Shown here one piece after another: positions 17,813 through 26,570 of a stretch of DNA of 64,000 bases. The position numbers and the translations under genes were made by a program. The stretch comes from Gammaproteobacteria bacterium (GTDB lineage: Bacteria; Pseudomonadota; Gammaproteobacteria; Pseudomonadales; Pseudohongiellaceae). The notes under the pieces are model-generated. The model was not told where the DNA came from and ran no database searches. It saw nothing but the letters and a program-made list of their open reading frames with translations. Positions within the stretch are counted from its first letter, which is position 1. Each line of letters begins with the position of its first letter. Where the stretch lies: positions 1 to 64,000 of the forward strand of contig PASF01000014.1 in assembly GCA_002711845.1 (NCBI GenBank). Direction: 5' to 3'.

Positions 17813-19219
17813 TCAGCGCTGATCGGCTTTGGTTCGTTCGGAGGCCTGGGCGGCTGTCAGTACACGGTCGGCTGGCAGCAGGCAGCTGAATTGACTCCCC
17901 TGGCCAACCTTGCTGCTGATCTCCAGGCGTCCGCCATGTCGTGCCAGCACGTGTTTGACGATGGCCAGGCCAAGGCCTGTGCCACCGGTATCGGTGGAAC
18001 GGCTTTCGTCAACACGATAAAAGCGTTCCGTCAGTCTGGGAATATGATGGGCCTCGATGCCGGGGCCATTGTCTGATACGTCGATGCGCAATCCGTCACT
18101 GCTCTTGCTGGCCGACAGATCGATGGTGCCGCCTGTCTGGGTATATTTGGCAGCGTTGATCGCCAGGTTGGAGATGGCGCTGTAGAGTTCGTTGATATTG
18201 CCTCTGATATAAATGTCCGGGTCGCAGTCAAGCCGGAACGCCTGTTTCTTGTCCTGCGATACCTGTTCGGCATCCTGCTTGATTTCCCGTAACAATGACT
18301 GCAACTGCACGGCAGAGAGCTGTTTGGACGCCGAACGGGTTTCCAGTTGTGACAGCGTCAGCAGATCCCGAATAATGTTTTCCATGCGCTGGGACTGCTG
18401 ATACATCTGTTCCAGTGGCCGACCCCAGCGCGCCGGAATATTCCCCCGGTCGTCCAGCATGGTCTCCAGGTAGCCGGTAATCACAGTAATGGGCGTGCGC
18501 AGCTCATGGGAAACGTTGCCAACAAAGTCTTTTCGCATCATTTCCAGCCGATGCAGCTGGGAAATATCACGCACCAGCATCAGTCGTTCACCTTCACCAA
18601 AACTGGTGATCTGGAACTCCAGCATCAATGATGGATTGACCGGCGAGGGGAGTTTGAGCGGACTGTTAAAGTGCGCCTTGTTGTAATACTCGATGAATTG
18701 CGGTTCGCGGATCAGGTTGGTAACCGGTTGATTGCGATCTTTTGGACTCTGGAAGCCGAGCAGCCGCGAAGCGGCCGGGTTCCACCACTCAAGTCCGTTC
18801 CGGCTGCTGATCATGACCACGGCCATTTCCAGCGCGGCCGTGGACTCCTGCGCCTTGTCGATGATTCTGCGTAAATGGGTCAGGGCATCGCGCTCACGTC
18901 GCTGCAGCAAATAAATGCCGTCAAAAACGAAACCCCAGATACCCCGGCCTTCCGGTGGCGGACTGGGTTCGTCAGACTGGGTGTCGCGCAGCCAGTTGTA
19001 CAGGCGCCGAAGCTGGCGCAGGTGATAGATGAGGTAAACGATAGTACCCAACAGCACAACCAGTGCCGGCGCATCGACAAGCCAGCCAGCCAGCAACAGG
19101 GCCAGAAAGATCAGTGTCAATCGTCTGAGGGCAGAATGCCAGTCGGATAACAAAGGTGAAGCCTTTCTGTCAGTGAGTCTGGCGCGACTATAACGAAAAC
19201 CGGTACGGCAGACCAGCAC
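17813..19219 (-). CDS. phoR: phosphate regulon sensor kinase PhoR
   Basis: A sensor kinase of up to 468 residues. It has two hydrophobic segments near the N-terminus (LTLIFLALLLAGWLVDAPALVV region), a charged linker, a PAS domain (about 115-225), a HisKA domain with SHELRTPITVITGYLETM, and an HATPase domain with DNGPGIEAHHIPRLTERFYR and GTGLGLAIVKHVL. It phosphorylates PhoB at low phosphate. It follows phoB by 41 bp in one operon. The GTG at 19219 gives about 20 extra hydrophilic residues. A TTG at 19153 preceded by AAAGG would match the usual PhoR N-terminus better, so the start is uncertain. Confidence 0.92.
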   Translation of the reverse strand: MLVCRTGFRYSRARLTDRKASPLLSDWHSALRRLTLIFLALLLAGWLVDAPALVVLLGTIVYLIYHLRQLRRLYNWLRDTQSDEPSPPPEGRGIWGFVFDGIYLLQRRERDALTHLRRIIDKAQESTAALEMAVVMISSRNGLEWWNPAASRLLGFQSPKDRNQPVTNLIREPQFIEYYNKAHFNSPLKLPSPVNPSLMLEFQITSFGEGERLMLVRDISQLHRLEMMRKDFVGNVSHELRTPITVITGYLETMLDDRGNIPARWGRPLEQMYQQSQRMENIIRDLLTLSQLETRSASKQLSAVQLQSLLREIKQDAEQVSQDKKQAFRLDCDPDIYIRGNINELYSAISNLAINAAKYTQTGGTIDLSASKSSDGLRIDVSDNGPGIEAHHIPRLTERFYRVDESRSTDTGGTGLGLAIVKHVLARHGGRLEISSKVGQGSQFSCLLPADRVLTAAQASERTKADQR

Positions 19220-19260
19220 CGCAGCTGGCTTTCGTGACTGTGCTCCAGGGCGGTTCGACG

Positions 19261-19974
19261 TCAGTCGGCGCGTGTGGAGAATCGATAGCCGGCGCCGCGG
19301 ACAGTCTGTATCAGGCCCGCGTAGTTGATGCCGGGGCCCGATGCCGAGGTCAGTGCCTTGCGCAAACGGCCGATGTGGACATCAACAGTGCGCTCTTCCA
19401 GGTACACGTTGGCGCCCCAGACCTGATCCTGAATGTGATCCCGGGAAAACACTTTCTCCGGATGGGTCATGAAAAAATTCAGCAACCGGTATTCGGTAGG
19501 ACCCATATCCACCGCGCGCTCATTCAGGGTCACCCGATGGCTGGCCGGATCCAGTTCCAGGTCGAATACGCGTATGGGCTTGTCCCTCAGGTTCCCGGTA
19601 CTGCGTCGCAATACCGCCTTGATCCGGGCAACCAGCTCGCGGGGCGAAAATGGCTTGGTCACATAGTCGTCGACACCGACATCCAGGCCCTGGACCTTGT
19701 TGTCTTCGCTGGTTTTGGCCGTCAACATGATAATGGGTATGTCTGCCGTCAATTCTTCACGCTTGAGCCGGCGTGCCAGCTCGATGCCACTGCCGCCCGG
19801 TAACATCCAGTCAAGCAGAACCAGGTCCGGCCGGCGATCAACGATGTTGACATGGGCTTCCAGGGCGGTTTCTGCGGTCATGCTCGAATAACCGGCGGTG
19901 TCCAGCGCAATCCCGATCATGTCACGTATTGCTGCTTCGTCGTCGACAATCAGGATGGTTTGTTCATTGGTCAT
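19261..19974 (-). CDS. phoB: phosphate response regulator PhoB
   Basis: A 237-residue OmpR/PhoB-family regulator. The receiver domain has ILIVDDEAAIRDMI, the phosphoacceptor aspartate in LVLLDWMLPG, and the KPFSPRELVARIKAVLRR hinge. The winged-helix domain contains VFSRDHIQDQVWG and RTVDVHIGRLRKAL. It activates phosphate-starvation genes by binding PHO boxes. Two candidate boxes are in this window, one ahead of phoB itself and one ahead of phoU. It is transcribed with phoR. Confidence 0.96.
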   Translation of the reverse strand: MTNEQTILIVDDEAAIRDMIGIALDTAGYSSMTAETALEAHVNIVDRRPDLVLLDWMLPGGSGIELARRLKREELTADIPIIMLTAKTSEDNKVQGLDVGVDDYVTKPFSPRELVARIKAVLRRSTGNLRDKPIRVFDLELDPASHRVTLNERAVDMGPTEYRLLNFFMTHPEKVFSRDHIQDQVWGANVYLEERTVDVHIGRLRKALTSASGPGINYAGLIQTVRGAGYRFSTRAD

Positions 19975-20023
19975 ACCTTGCTACCTTGGCGGTGGATGCT
20001 GTAGCGTATTAAAGCAATGAAAT

Positions 20024-20041
20024 ATTACATTTTCATGACAT
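20024..20041 (-). promoter_or_regulatory. PHO box upstream of phoB
   Basis: On the minus strand ATGTCAT, four bases GAAA, then ATGTAAT lie 50 bp before the phoB start. This matches the CTGTCAT-N4-CTGTCAT pattern at 11 of 14 positions, with the correct 11-bp period. It fits the well-known autoregulation of phoBR. Confidence 0.65.
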
Positions 20042-20234
20042 TTTAGCAGCAAAAGACTGCCCTTATTGAGCCAAAGCGACGATTTGTGCGTAAAGCACAG
20101 GTGTCAGCAACGAGTTGTGTGTCAAAGCAAAGGCCGGGTGAGTTATAATGCGCTCTGCGAAACCCACAAGGTTGCAACACCACCCACAGCGCAGGTTACT
20201 CTAGCTGCAGCAAACGAGAAGTTAAGGAGAGACC

Positions 20235-21272
20235 ATGGACAACAAGTCATTTAAAGTTTTAAGCCTCGCCATTGCGCTGGGAGCGCTTGGCATGTCGACG
20301 CAGTCAGCGATTGCCGACGAGGACCGGTTCTATATTGCGCCCGGCGTACAGTGGATGGATTTTGACAGCGCGCGTCAGTCTGACGACGAGTTCGGGTACA
20401 CGGTCGGTCTGGGCTACGGCCTGAATGACAATCTTGCCCTGGAGCTTAACCACGCCAATCTCAAAATGAATACCCTGGCGGGTATGGAGCGTCTGCGCAG
20501 CATCCGTCTGGACGCGATCTACAAACTGGATAACTCTATCGGCGTGCTGTCACCGTATTTTGCTGCCGGTCTGGGGCACACACATTTTTACAGCAATGAC
20601 GACACCACGGTTAATGCCGGTGCCGGTTTGACCTATCGCTTCAACGACCGTGTCGAATGGCGCGCGTCAGCCCGGACGTTCTACGGTTTTGATGATGGTA
20701 CCTACGATTTTGGTATCGACACAGGCCTGGTTTTCCATCTCGGTGAAGCACGCTCACGCGCACCCGCAGTAGCACCGACGCCGGCACCCGCACCCGTTGT
20801 CGATAGCGACGGCGATGGCGTACCTGATAGCCGTGACGACTGCCCCGGAACACCGCGCACTTATGCTGTGGACGATCGCGGTTGCCCCATCATGGTGGAG
20901 GAAGTGGCGCGTATCGAATTGAACGTCGAATTTGAGTTCGACAGGGCAGAAGTGCGTCCGCAGTATTTCGACGAGATCCGCCGTGTTGCCGACTTTATGC
21001 AGACGCACGAAGACACCGTTGCCTCTCTGCAAGGCCATACCGACAACATCGGTACTGAAGAATACAACCAGGGATTGTCGGAGCGCCGCGCGGCAGCGGT
21101 ACGCCAAGTGTTGATTGATCGCTTCGGCATCGCGCCCGCGCGCGTGACGTCCACCGGGTATGGTGAGTCGCAGCCGGTGGCCAGCAATAACACCGCCGCA
21201 GGTCGTGAGCGCAATCGACGGGTTGAAACGGTGCTGACGTCAACCGTGCAGCGCCCACAAATGCGCAACTGA
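20235..21272 (+). CDS. OmpA family outer membrane protein
   Basis: A 345-residue OmpA-like porin. A signal peptide (MDNKSFKVL... ending SAIA) precedes an eight-stranded OmpA-type beta-barrel of about 160 residues (RFYIAPGVQWMDFD, TVGLGYGLNDNLALELNH). A Pro/Ala linker and one thrombospondin-type-3 calcium motif (DSDGDGVPDSRDDCPGTP) follow, then the C-terminal peptidoglycan-binding OmpA domain with LQGHTDNIGTEEYNQGLSERRA. It likely tethers the outer membrane to the cell wall. AAGGAGAG is correctly placed before the ATG, and TATAAT at 20144-20149 is a plausible -10. An intrinsic terminator follows. Confidence 0.93.
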   Translation: MDNKSFKVLSLAIALGALGMSTQSAIADEDRFYIAPGVQWMDFDSARQSDDEFGYTVGLGYGLNDNLALELNHANLKMNTLAGMERLRSIRLDAIYKLDNSIGVLSPYFAAGLGHTHFYSNDDTTVNAGAGLTYRFNDRVEWRASARTFYGFDDGTYDFGIDTGLVFHLGEARSRAPAVAPTPAPAPVVDSDGDGVPDSRDDCPGTPRTYAVDDRGCPIMVEEVARIELNVEFEFDRAEVRPQYFDEIRRVADFMQTHEDTVASLQGHTDNIGTEEYNQGLSERRAAAVRQVLIDRFGIAPARVTSTGYGESQPVASNNTAAGRERNRRVETVLTSTVQRPQMRN

Positions 21273-21294
21273 TGTAACGTTTGGTCTGTAATGA

Positions 21295-21333
21295 ACTCCC
21301 TGTCGCCCTTTGGACGGCAGGGAGTTTTTTATT
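21295..21333 (+). terminator. terminator after the OmpA family gene
   Basis: AACTCCCTGTCG and CGGCAGGGAGTT-like arms form a stem around a CCTTTGGA-type loop, followed by a run of T residues (21325-21330, then ATT). It lies 22 bases after the stop codon and would separate this gene from ubiC. Confidence 0.85.
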
Positions 21334-21421
21334 GTCAGACCATGGCAGAATAACTGCGGCACACCGGGTAGGGAAGATTGTCACCAGCAATCTGGTTGTG
21401 CTTAACTGCAGAGGATACAAG

Positions 21422-21961
21422 TTGACTGTCGAAAACTACCGTGGCTACCGCGCTGATGCGGATCTGTCCTGGCGCCGTGTCGAGCAGCACTGGCCGCGGC
21501 CATCGCCGATCTGGCAACAGAGCCTGCTGGCCCCCGGGTCGTTGACACATCGTCTGCAGGCATTAAGTGGTGGCACCTTCAGGGTCCGCGTTGTGGATGA
21601 AGGCTGGGTACAGGGCAGCGCGCGGACGATTCCCGTTTTTGGCAAGCGCAAGGCTGCACAGATCATGTGGTCACGGCACGTGCTATTGTGCGGGCATGGT
21701 GAACCCTGGGTAGCGGCGCATTCGCTGATACCGTTCAGCAGCATACAGGGCTCGTTGCGGCAATTGGTGCGCTTGCGAGATCGTCCGCTGGGAGGATTTC
21801 TGTTTCGACATCCGCAACTGCGGCGCGACGAACCGGAGCTGGTGCGGCTGCCGGACCATTGGGGCCGGCGCTCAGTGTTCCATCTGCAAGGTAAATCCCT
21901 GCTGGTTGCCGAGTTTTTCCTGCCGGCATTGATTGCGCAGATCCAGCAGCAGCGATATTGA
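21422..21961 (+). CDS. ubiC: chorismate pyruvate-lyase UbiC
   Basis: A 179-residue chorismate lyase that releases pyruvate from chorismate to give 4-hydroxybenzoate, the first step of ubiquinone synthesis. The family pattern is clear: WARRVEQHW-like start, MWSRHVLLCGHGEPWVAAHS, LIPFSS, RDRPLGGFLF, and the catalytic glutamate in LLVAEFFLP near the C-terminus. The reading frame stays open up to 21281, but that region holds the previous gene's terminator. The TTG at 21422, seven bases after GAGGA, is the best start. The partner ubiA is not next to it. Confidence 0.88.
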   Translation: MTVENYRGYRADADLSWRRVEQHWPRPSPIWQQSLLAPGSLTHRLQALSGGTFRVRVVDEGWVQGSARTIPVFGKRKAAQIMWSRHVLLCGHGEPWVAAHSLIPFSSIQGSLRQLVRLRDRPLGGFLFRHPQLRRDEPELVRLPDHWGRRSVFHLQGKSLLVAEFFLPALIAQIQQQRY

Positions 21962-21998
21962 TGAAAGATTGTCAGCCAATACAAAACAGGATTCAGCC

Positions 21999-23201
21999 AT
22001 GACTGGAAAAACAAGCGGCGGCGCACTCGACGGGCTGCGCGTCATTGATCTCACCCGCGTGCTGGGTGGTCCCTATTGTACCCAGGTGCTGGGTGATCAC
22101 GGGGCAGAAATCGTCAAGATCGAACCGCCCCAGGGCGACGAAGTGCGTGACTGGGGACCGCCGTTCCATGAGGGGGATGCCGCCTACTTTATCGGGGTCA
22201 ATCGCAATAAGCGGGCCATGGCGCTGGACCTGCGTCAGGAGGAAGGGCGGCAGCTGCTGCTGCGCCTGCTCGAGGATGCCGACGTCCTGCTGGAGAACTA
22301 CAAACCCGGCACCATGGAAAAGTGGGGCCTGGGGTATGACGATGTGTTGAAAGATCGCTTTCCGCAACTGATTCACTGCCGCATCAGCGGCTTTGGCAGC
22401 GATGGCCCGATGGGCGGTTTTCCAGGTTATGATGCCATTGTGCAGGCAATGGCGGGATGGTTCAGTGTCAATGGCGAAGCCGGCAGCAGTCCGACGCGCC
22501 TGGGCGTGGCCATGGTGGATATGGGTACTGGCCTGTATTCCGCCATTGCGGTGCTGATGGCGGTCCATGAACGCCAGCGCTCCGGTCAGGGCCAGTATAT
22601 TGACATGACCCTGTATGACTGCGCCGTGTCGTTAATGCATCCGCATGTGGTGAATTACAACATGTCCGGCCACATTCCGGTTGCCACCGGCAACGCACAT
22701 CCCAATATCAGCCCCTATGAAACCTTTCGCACGCAAACGGTCGATATCTTTATTGGGGCTGGCAACAATCGCGCCTTTGGCAAATTATGTGAAGAAATCG
22801 GGGCAGCAGAGCTGGCTGCTGACGCACGTTTCAGCACCAATGCGGATCGGGTCAGGAACCGGGAAATTCTGAAAGCGGAAATCGAATCGCGACTGATGAA
22901 AATTGACGGCAGCGAGCTGTGTCAGCGTCTGCTCTCGGCAGGCTTGCCGGCAGGACCTATCTACAATACGGCGCAGGTCGTGGAGCACCCGCACACCAGG
23001 CACCGGCAGATGAATATGGAGAAAGACTGGTACCGGATGACCGGAATCCCCATCAAGTTTTCAAGAACACCAGGGCGGCTGGATCGTCTGCCCCCCAAAT
23101 TTGCTGAGCACAACCGTGAGATTCTGGCCGAGCTGGGCATTGCCGGCGAGGCATTCGATGGCCTCGTGGCCAGGGGTATTGTGCCGGATAAACGCAGCTA
23201 G
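21999..23201 (+). CDS. CaiB/BaiF family (family III) CoA transferase
   Basis: A 400-residue family III CoA transferase. It starts LDGLRVIDLTRVLGGPYCTQVLGDHGAEIVKIE, and the likely catalytic aspartate is in VAMVDMGTG near residue 170. The second domain has the usual GAGNNRAFGKLC-type fold. These enzymes move CoA between carboxylic acids by a ping-pong mechanism. The acid used here is not evident. It begins 38 bp after ubiC. The ATG at 21999 (AGGA upstream) is chosen because the preceding 22 codons overlap ubiC and have no family counterpart. Confidence 0.88.
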   Translation: MTGKTSGGALDGLRVIDLTRVLGGPYCTQVLGDHGAEIVKIEPPQGDEVRDWGPPFHEGDAAYFIGVNRNKRAMALDLRQEEGRQLLLRLLEDADVLLENYKPGTMEKWGLGYDDVLKDRFPQLIHCRISGFGSDGPMGGFPGYDAIVQAMAGWFSVNGEAGSSPTRLGVAMVDMGTGLYSAIAVLMAVHERQRSGQGQYIDMTLYDCAVSLMHPHVVNYNMSGHIPVATGNAHPNISPYETFRTQTVDIFIGAGNNRAFGKLCEEIGAAELAADARFSTNADRVRNREILKAEIESRLMKIDGSELCQRLLSAGLPAGPIYNTAQVVEHPHTRHRQMNMEKDWYRMTGIPIKFSRTPGRLDRLPPKFAEHNREILAELGIAGEAFDGLVARGIVPDKRS

Positions 23202-23257
23202 CGGCGCCCAGTCAGTTGCCTGCTCGCAGACCCGGCTGCTAATCGGGCCCAAGGCTG

Positions 23258-24805
23258 CTAACCGGGCTCAAGGCTGAATAACGTCATCTGCACATTGTCT
23301 GTGCGTATTGCTTTGCCGTCATGCAGAGCAGGGCGGAACTGCAGGCCCTGAAGTCCGTCGCGGCCCCGAATGCGGGTGGCAGTGTTGTCGGGCTCGGCAG
23401 CGGTGACATGGGTACGATCAGCCTGGCCGTTGACGCCAATACTGAAATTCAGTGTGGCGCTGACGCCCGCCGCCTCGCTCATCAGCGAGTTGCCCGGGAC
23501 GGCTTCATAGCGCAACCCGGGAATGCCATTGTGGACCAGCGCTTTGGCCGGAATCTCGACCGGTTGGCCAAGTTGGGTATCGCAAGGCTCGCTGTTCATA
23601 TCGAGACGGTCAGAAAACGCGGGCAGCGGTAACAGCACCGGGCAGGAAAATGCCTGGTTCAGTCGACTGGCGCTGTAGCCTGCCTGCAGGAAAAGCTCCC
23701 AGGCGCGCTGGTAATACCCATTGGCAGAACCGGTGCTGCTCTGGCCCCGGTCGGGTCCGGCCATGGCGCCGATGCGCAACTCGTATTGCTGGCGCAATAA
23801 CACTGAATCCCCCAGGTAAAGCTGAATCATGGCGGCGGCTTCCGGGTCGGCGTTGGCCAGTTCGCCCGCTTCCTGGTCGGCAGGGGTCAGCACCGACTCC
23901 AGCTCATTGATCAGCACAAAGTGCCGCATCATGGCCGAGCGGTGGGAGCGCTCGACAATGGTACTGGTGCGTGCGCCGTACGCGGCTTCGATGTCCTGAA
24001 CACTGGTCAGCCGTTGCGTCGGGCGCATGTTACTACTTGGCAGGCCTTCGGTGCGATTGATCAATTGGCGGCTGGTGTCAGAGCTGTCAATGATACCCAG
24101 TGCAATATAGAGTTCTGCCAGTGCGTGATCGTAGACCATGGCTTGCAACACCGCCGGCTCGGCGCCGGATTCGCGTGCCATGGCCAGCGCCGACTCTTCC
24201 AGATCCCGAAGCTGAAACAGGTACGCGGCTTCCTGCTGGCGTGGCCCGCGGCTCAGAAGAAGCCGTGTCCAGTCTCGCATGACCTTGATATTGTTTATTT
24301 TTTCGCTGTCTGACAACGTGTTTGAGCGCTCCAGCAACCAGGACAGGTACAGCAAACGGTCCTGCATGCCTAGCCAGTTTTGCTGTGCCGCCATGATTGA
24401 CAGTTGCCGGTGGACCAGGGCAATCTGACCATCGGTGTACAGTCCGTCGGTAACGCGCAGAATCTGAATCTGCTGCTCCACGACGTCACTGGCTTCTCTG
24501 AGTTCACCGACTGAAATCAATGCTTCACTCAGGCCATTCATGGCGTTCAGCAAGCCTGGATCATACTGTCCCTGCTGGCTTTGCAGCACTGAGACCCGGT
24601 CGCGCAGGATATTCAGGTGTTCAACCTGGGCGGCCAGTGATGAAGCCGGCAGCGTCGAGTCATCTGGCACTGGGCCCGCATTCGCCGATGCGCCTGTGAA
24701 CAGCAATGCACTGGCCGATAGCAGCAGGGCCCCGGTCCGCAGAGATGCGCAAAACCCACGACTGCCGACCTGCTGAGTGGCTCCCCCCGGGCGGTGTAAG
24801 AACAT
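23258..24805 (-). CDS. secreted protein with helical repeats and TonB-C-like end
   Basis: A 515-residue protein of unknown function. The N-terminus is a signal peptide (hydrophobic LLLSASALLFTGASANA), placing it in the periplasm. Residues about 55-390 are predicted helical and TPR-like (LNAMNGLSEALISVGELREASDVVEQQIQIL). The last 100 residues end with a TonB C-terminal-like pattern (LNFSIGVNGQADRTHV, GLQGLQFRPALHDGKA) that in TonB-like proteins forms a small beta-sheet domain. There is no membrane anchor, so it is not a normal TonB. AGGGG lies just before the ATG. Convergent with the CoA transferase. Confidence 0.7.
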   Translation of the reverse strand: MFLHRPGGATQQVGSRGFCASLRTGALLLSASALLFTGASANAGPVPDDSTLPASSLAAQVEHLNILRDRVSVLQSQQGQYDPGLLNAMNGLSEALISVGELREASDVVEQQIQILRVTDGLYTDGQIALVHRQLSIMAAQQNWLGMQDRLLYLSWLLERSNTLSDSEKINNIKVMRDWTRLLLSRGPRQQEAAYLFQLRDLEESALAMARESGAEPAVLQAMVYDHALAELYIALGIIDSSDTSRQLINRTEGLPSSNMRPTQRLTSVQDIEAAYGARTSTIVERSHRSAMMRHFVLINELESVLTPADQEAGELANADPEAAAMIQLYLGDSVLLRQQYELRIGAMAGPDRGQSSTGSANGYYQRAWELFLQAGYSASRLNQAFSCPVLLPLPAFSDRLDMNSEPCDTQLGQPVEIPAKALVHNGIPGLRYEAVPGNSLMSEAAGVSATLNFSIGVNGQADRTHVTAAEPDNTATRIRGRDGLQGLQFRPALHDGKAIRTDNVQMTLFSLEPG

Positions 24806-24964
24806 GATTTCCCCTCCCTCCCACTGATTTTATAGGTGGCGACGGCTGCAGGCATGAGATTGCCCCTGTTGTCATTGTCATCGCCCATGTGGGTAGTGTT
24901 TGAGTATATACAAAATCCCGCAGCAAAAAAGCGATTCTGCGCTCGCCGCGGCGGAAGCCGCCAC

Positions 24965-24993
24965 TTGACTTGTTGCCGGCTATTACTTTAGAT
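24965..24993 (+). promoter_or_regulatory. candidate promoter of the argD leader
   Basis: TTGACT (24965-24970) and TTAGAT (24988-24993) are separated by exactly 17 bp. The -35 is strong and the -10 moderate. Transcription would begin near 25000, run through the short ORF at 25024-25161 and reach the terminator at 25185-25223 before the aminotransferase gene. Confidence 0.5.
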
Positions 24994-25023
24994 TGCGCAA
25001 TCAAACAAATGTTGCATGTATTT

Positions 25024-25161
25024 ATGACCCGTTCACTGACCAATGTGTTTGCTCTGGCACTGCCCGCATCTGCGGCAGCTGCACGCCGTGCGCGTGCGGC
25101 GGCACCCTGCTGCGCCAGCGTGACAGAGCTTGATGGTGAAGATACTGCTCAACTGAACTAA
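25024..25161 (+). CDS. possible leader peptide, Ala/Arg-rich
   Basis: A 45-codon open frame between a promoter-like pair and a strong intrinsic terminator. The encoded peptide starts MTRSLTNVFALALPAS and has a block of consecutive alanine and arginine codons (AAAARRARAAAPCC). About 13 of 45 residues are alanine and 4 are arginine. The stop codon is 23 bases before the terminator hairpin, a spacing like that of attenuator leader peptides. Translation is not certain: no good ribosome binding site is visible, and an in-frame ATG also lies at 25009. If real, its job would be regulatory. Confidence 0.4.
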   Translation: MTRSLTNVFALALPASAAAARRARAAAPCCASVTELDGEDTAQLN

Positions 25162-25184
25162 CGAAACAGTTTACAAGCCAATCA

Positions 25185-25223
25185 AAAACCTCTGTGCGCC
25201 GGTGGCCACAGAGGTTTTTTTTT
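25185..25223 (+). terminator. terminator or attenuator ahead of the aminotransferase
   Basis: AAAACCTCTGTG (25185-25196) and CACAGAGGTTTT (25207-25218) pair perfectly around a 10-base loop and run into nine T residues (25215-25223). It sits between the short ORF and the argD-like gene, 51 bp before that gene's start. ACAGAG at 25123-25128 could pair with CTCTGT of the left arm, which would give a competing antiterminator. Confidence 0.8.
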
Positions 25224-25273
25224 GCCTGATTTTCAGGGTGTGTTGTCAACAGAGATGAAATGACGAGGTGATT

Positions 25274-26482
25274 ATGGACGTGATGCAAGTAGAGGATTCC
25301 CTGGGTGTAACGGTATGCAGGCGCCAGCCGCTGGTCATTGAACGGGGCGAGGGCGTGTTTGTCTGGGATCAGACCGGTAACCAGCTGCTGGATTTTACCT
25401 CCGGCTGGGGTGTTACCTGCCTCGGACATGCCCACCCGGTCATGTTGTCGGCCCTGGCATCGCAGGCTGCTCGCATAATGCAAAATCCGAATTCGGGTTT
25501 TACCTACTCGCCGGCGCGCGCTCGGCTGTTGCTTGAGTTGCGTCAGGTGCTTCCCGCCGGTCTGCAGCGAGTCTACTTTGCCAATAGTGGTGCGGAAGCC
25601 AATGATGCCGCGTTGAAACTGGCCCGCAAGATTACTGGCAGGCAGCGCGTTCTGGCGGTGCAGGGATCGTTTCATGGCAGAACCCTGGCGACATTGTCGG
25701 TATCCGGGAGCGCCGACAACAGTGCCCGTTTTCTGCCCAGTGTCCCAGGCAATGATTTTGCCGACATCACCGGGCTTGCCGCCCTGATCAATCAGGATAT
25801 TGCGGCAGTCATCATCGAGCCGGTTCAGGGTGAAGGGGGCGTTAAGGCCGTGCCGGCAGGCATATTGCGGCAGTTGCAGCAGCGTTGTCGAGAGCATGGC
25901 GCGTTGCTGATCATTGATGAGGTGCAGACCGGATTTTGCCGGACCGGGGATTTTTTTGCGGTGACTGCCTCGGGTGTAACGCCGGACATCATGACCATGG
26001 GCAAGGGCATTGCCGGCGGATTGCCGTTCGCAGCATTTGCCATGACCGACGCGCTGGCTGGCGCAGTCGAACTGGGTGATCATGGCGGCACCTATTGCGG
26101 CAATCCGCTCTCCTGCGCGGTCGCGGCCGCCGTGGTCGGCTATCTGCGTGAGCAGCAGGTAGGTGACCATGTCAAAACGCTTGGCCGGATCATGCTGCAG
26201 GATCTGTTGGCACTGCAGCAGGCATTTGCTGACATTGTGTGTGCGGTGAGAGGTCGTGGCTTTATGCTGGCGCTGGCGCTGCATGCCGATGATCAGGTCT
26301 GGCCGTTGACGGAAGTCTGTGCCCGGCATGGACTTATGGTGACGCCCACCCGAAATGCCGTGGTGCGATTGCTGCCCGGATTGCTGCTGACGGAGGCCGA
26401 ATGGCGGCTGGGATTGTCGCGGCTGCAGGCTGCGCTGCTGGAACTGCGCGCACAGCACAGTGGGCAGGCGCAATGCGCCTGA
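25274..26482 (+). CDS. argD: class III aminotransferase, argD-like
   Basis: A 402-residue PLP enzyme of the acetylornithine/succinylornithine aminotransferase group. Motifs in order: FTSGWGVTCLGHAHP, the PLP-phosphate loop NSGAEANDAALKLAR, the substrate/PLP aspartate in LLIIDEVQTGFCRTG, and the Schiff-base lysine in MTMGKGIAGGLPFAAF. ArgD makes N-acetylornithine in arginine synthesis. Close relatives act on ornithine, GABA or beta-alanine, so the symbol is a best guess. GAGGTG precedes the ATG at 25274. It lies behind a possible attenuator whose leader carries arginine and alanine codons. No other arg gene is present. Confidence 0.8.
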   Translation: MDVMQVEDSLGVTVCRRQPLVIERGEGVFVWDQTGNQLLDFTSGWGVTCLGHAHPVMLSALASQAARIMQNPNSGFTYSPARARLLLELRQVLPAGLQRVYFANSGAEANDAALKLARKITGRQRVLAVQGSFHGRTLATLSVSGSADNSARFLPSVPGNDFADITGLAALINQDIAAVIIEPVQGEGGVKAVPAGILRQLQQRCREHGALLIIDEVQTGFCRTGDFFAVTASGVTPDIMTMGKGIAGGLPFAAFAMTDALAGAVELGDHGGTYCGNPLSCAVAAAVVGYLREQQVGDHVKTLGRIMLQDLLALQQAFADIVCAVRGRGFMLALALHADDQVWPLTEVCARHGLMVTPTRNAVVRLLPGLLLTEAEWRLGLSRLQAALLELRAQHSGQAQCA

Positions 26483-26570
26483 GCGCGATCACTGGTTGTG
26501 AGTCGGGCTGCCGGTGAGCTAGTATGCAGGTCATTCTAGTGCCCATAAGCGTCTTTAAAAAGGAGTTATT

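Noticed and set aside
21281-21421. Longer N-terminus for UbiC
   Set aside because: This region contains the terminator of the previous gene and does not match the chorismate lyase family.
25022-26473. 483-codon ORF on the minus strand
   Set aside because: It lies opposite the argD-like gene, whose PLP motifs are intact, and its translation is low-complexity Gln/His/Arg-rich without any family pattern.
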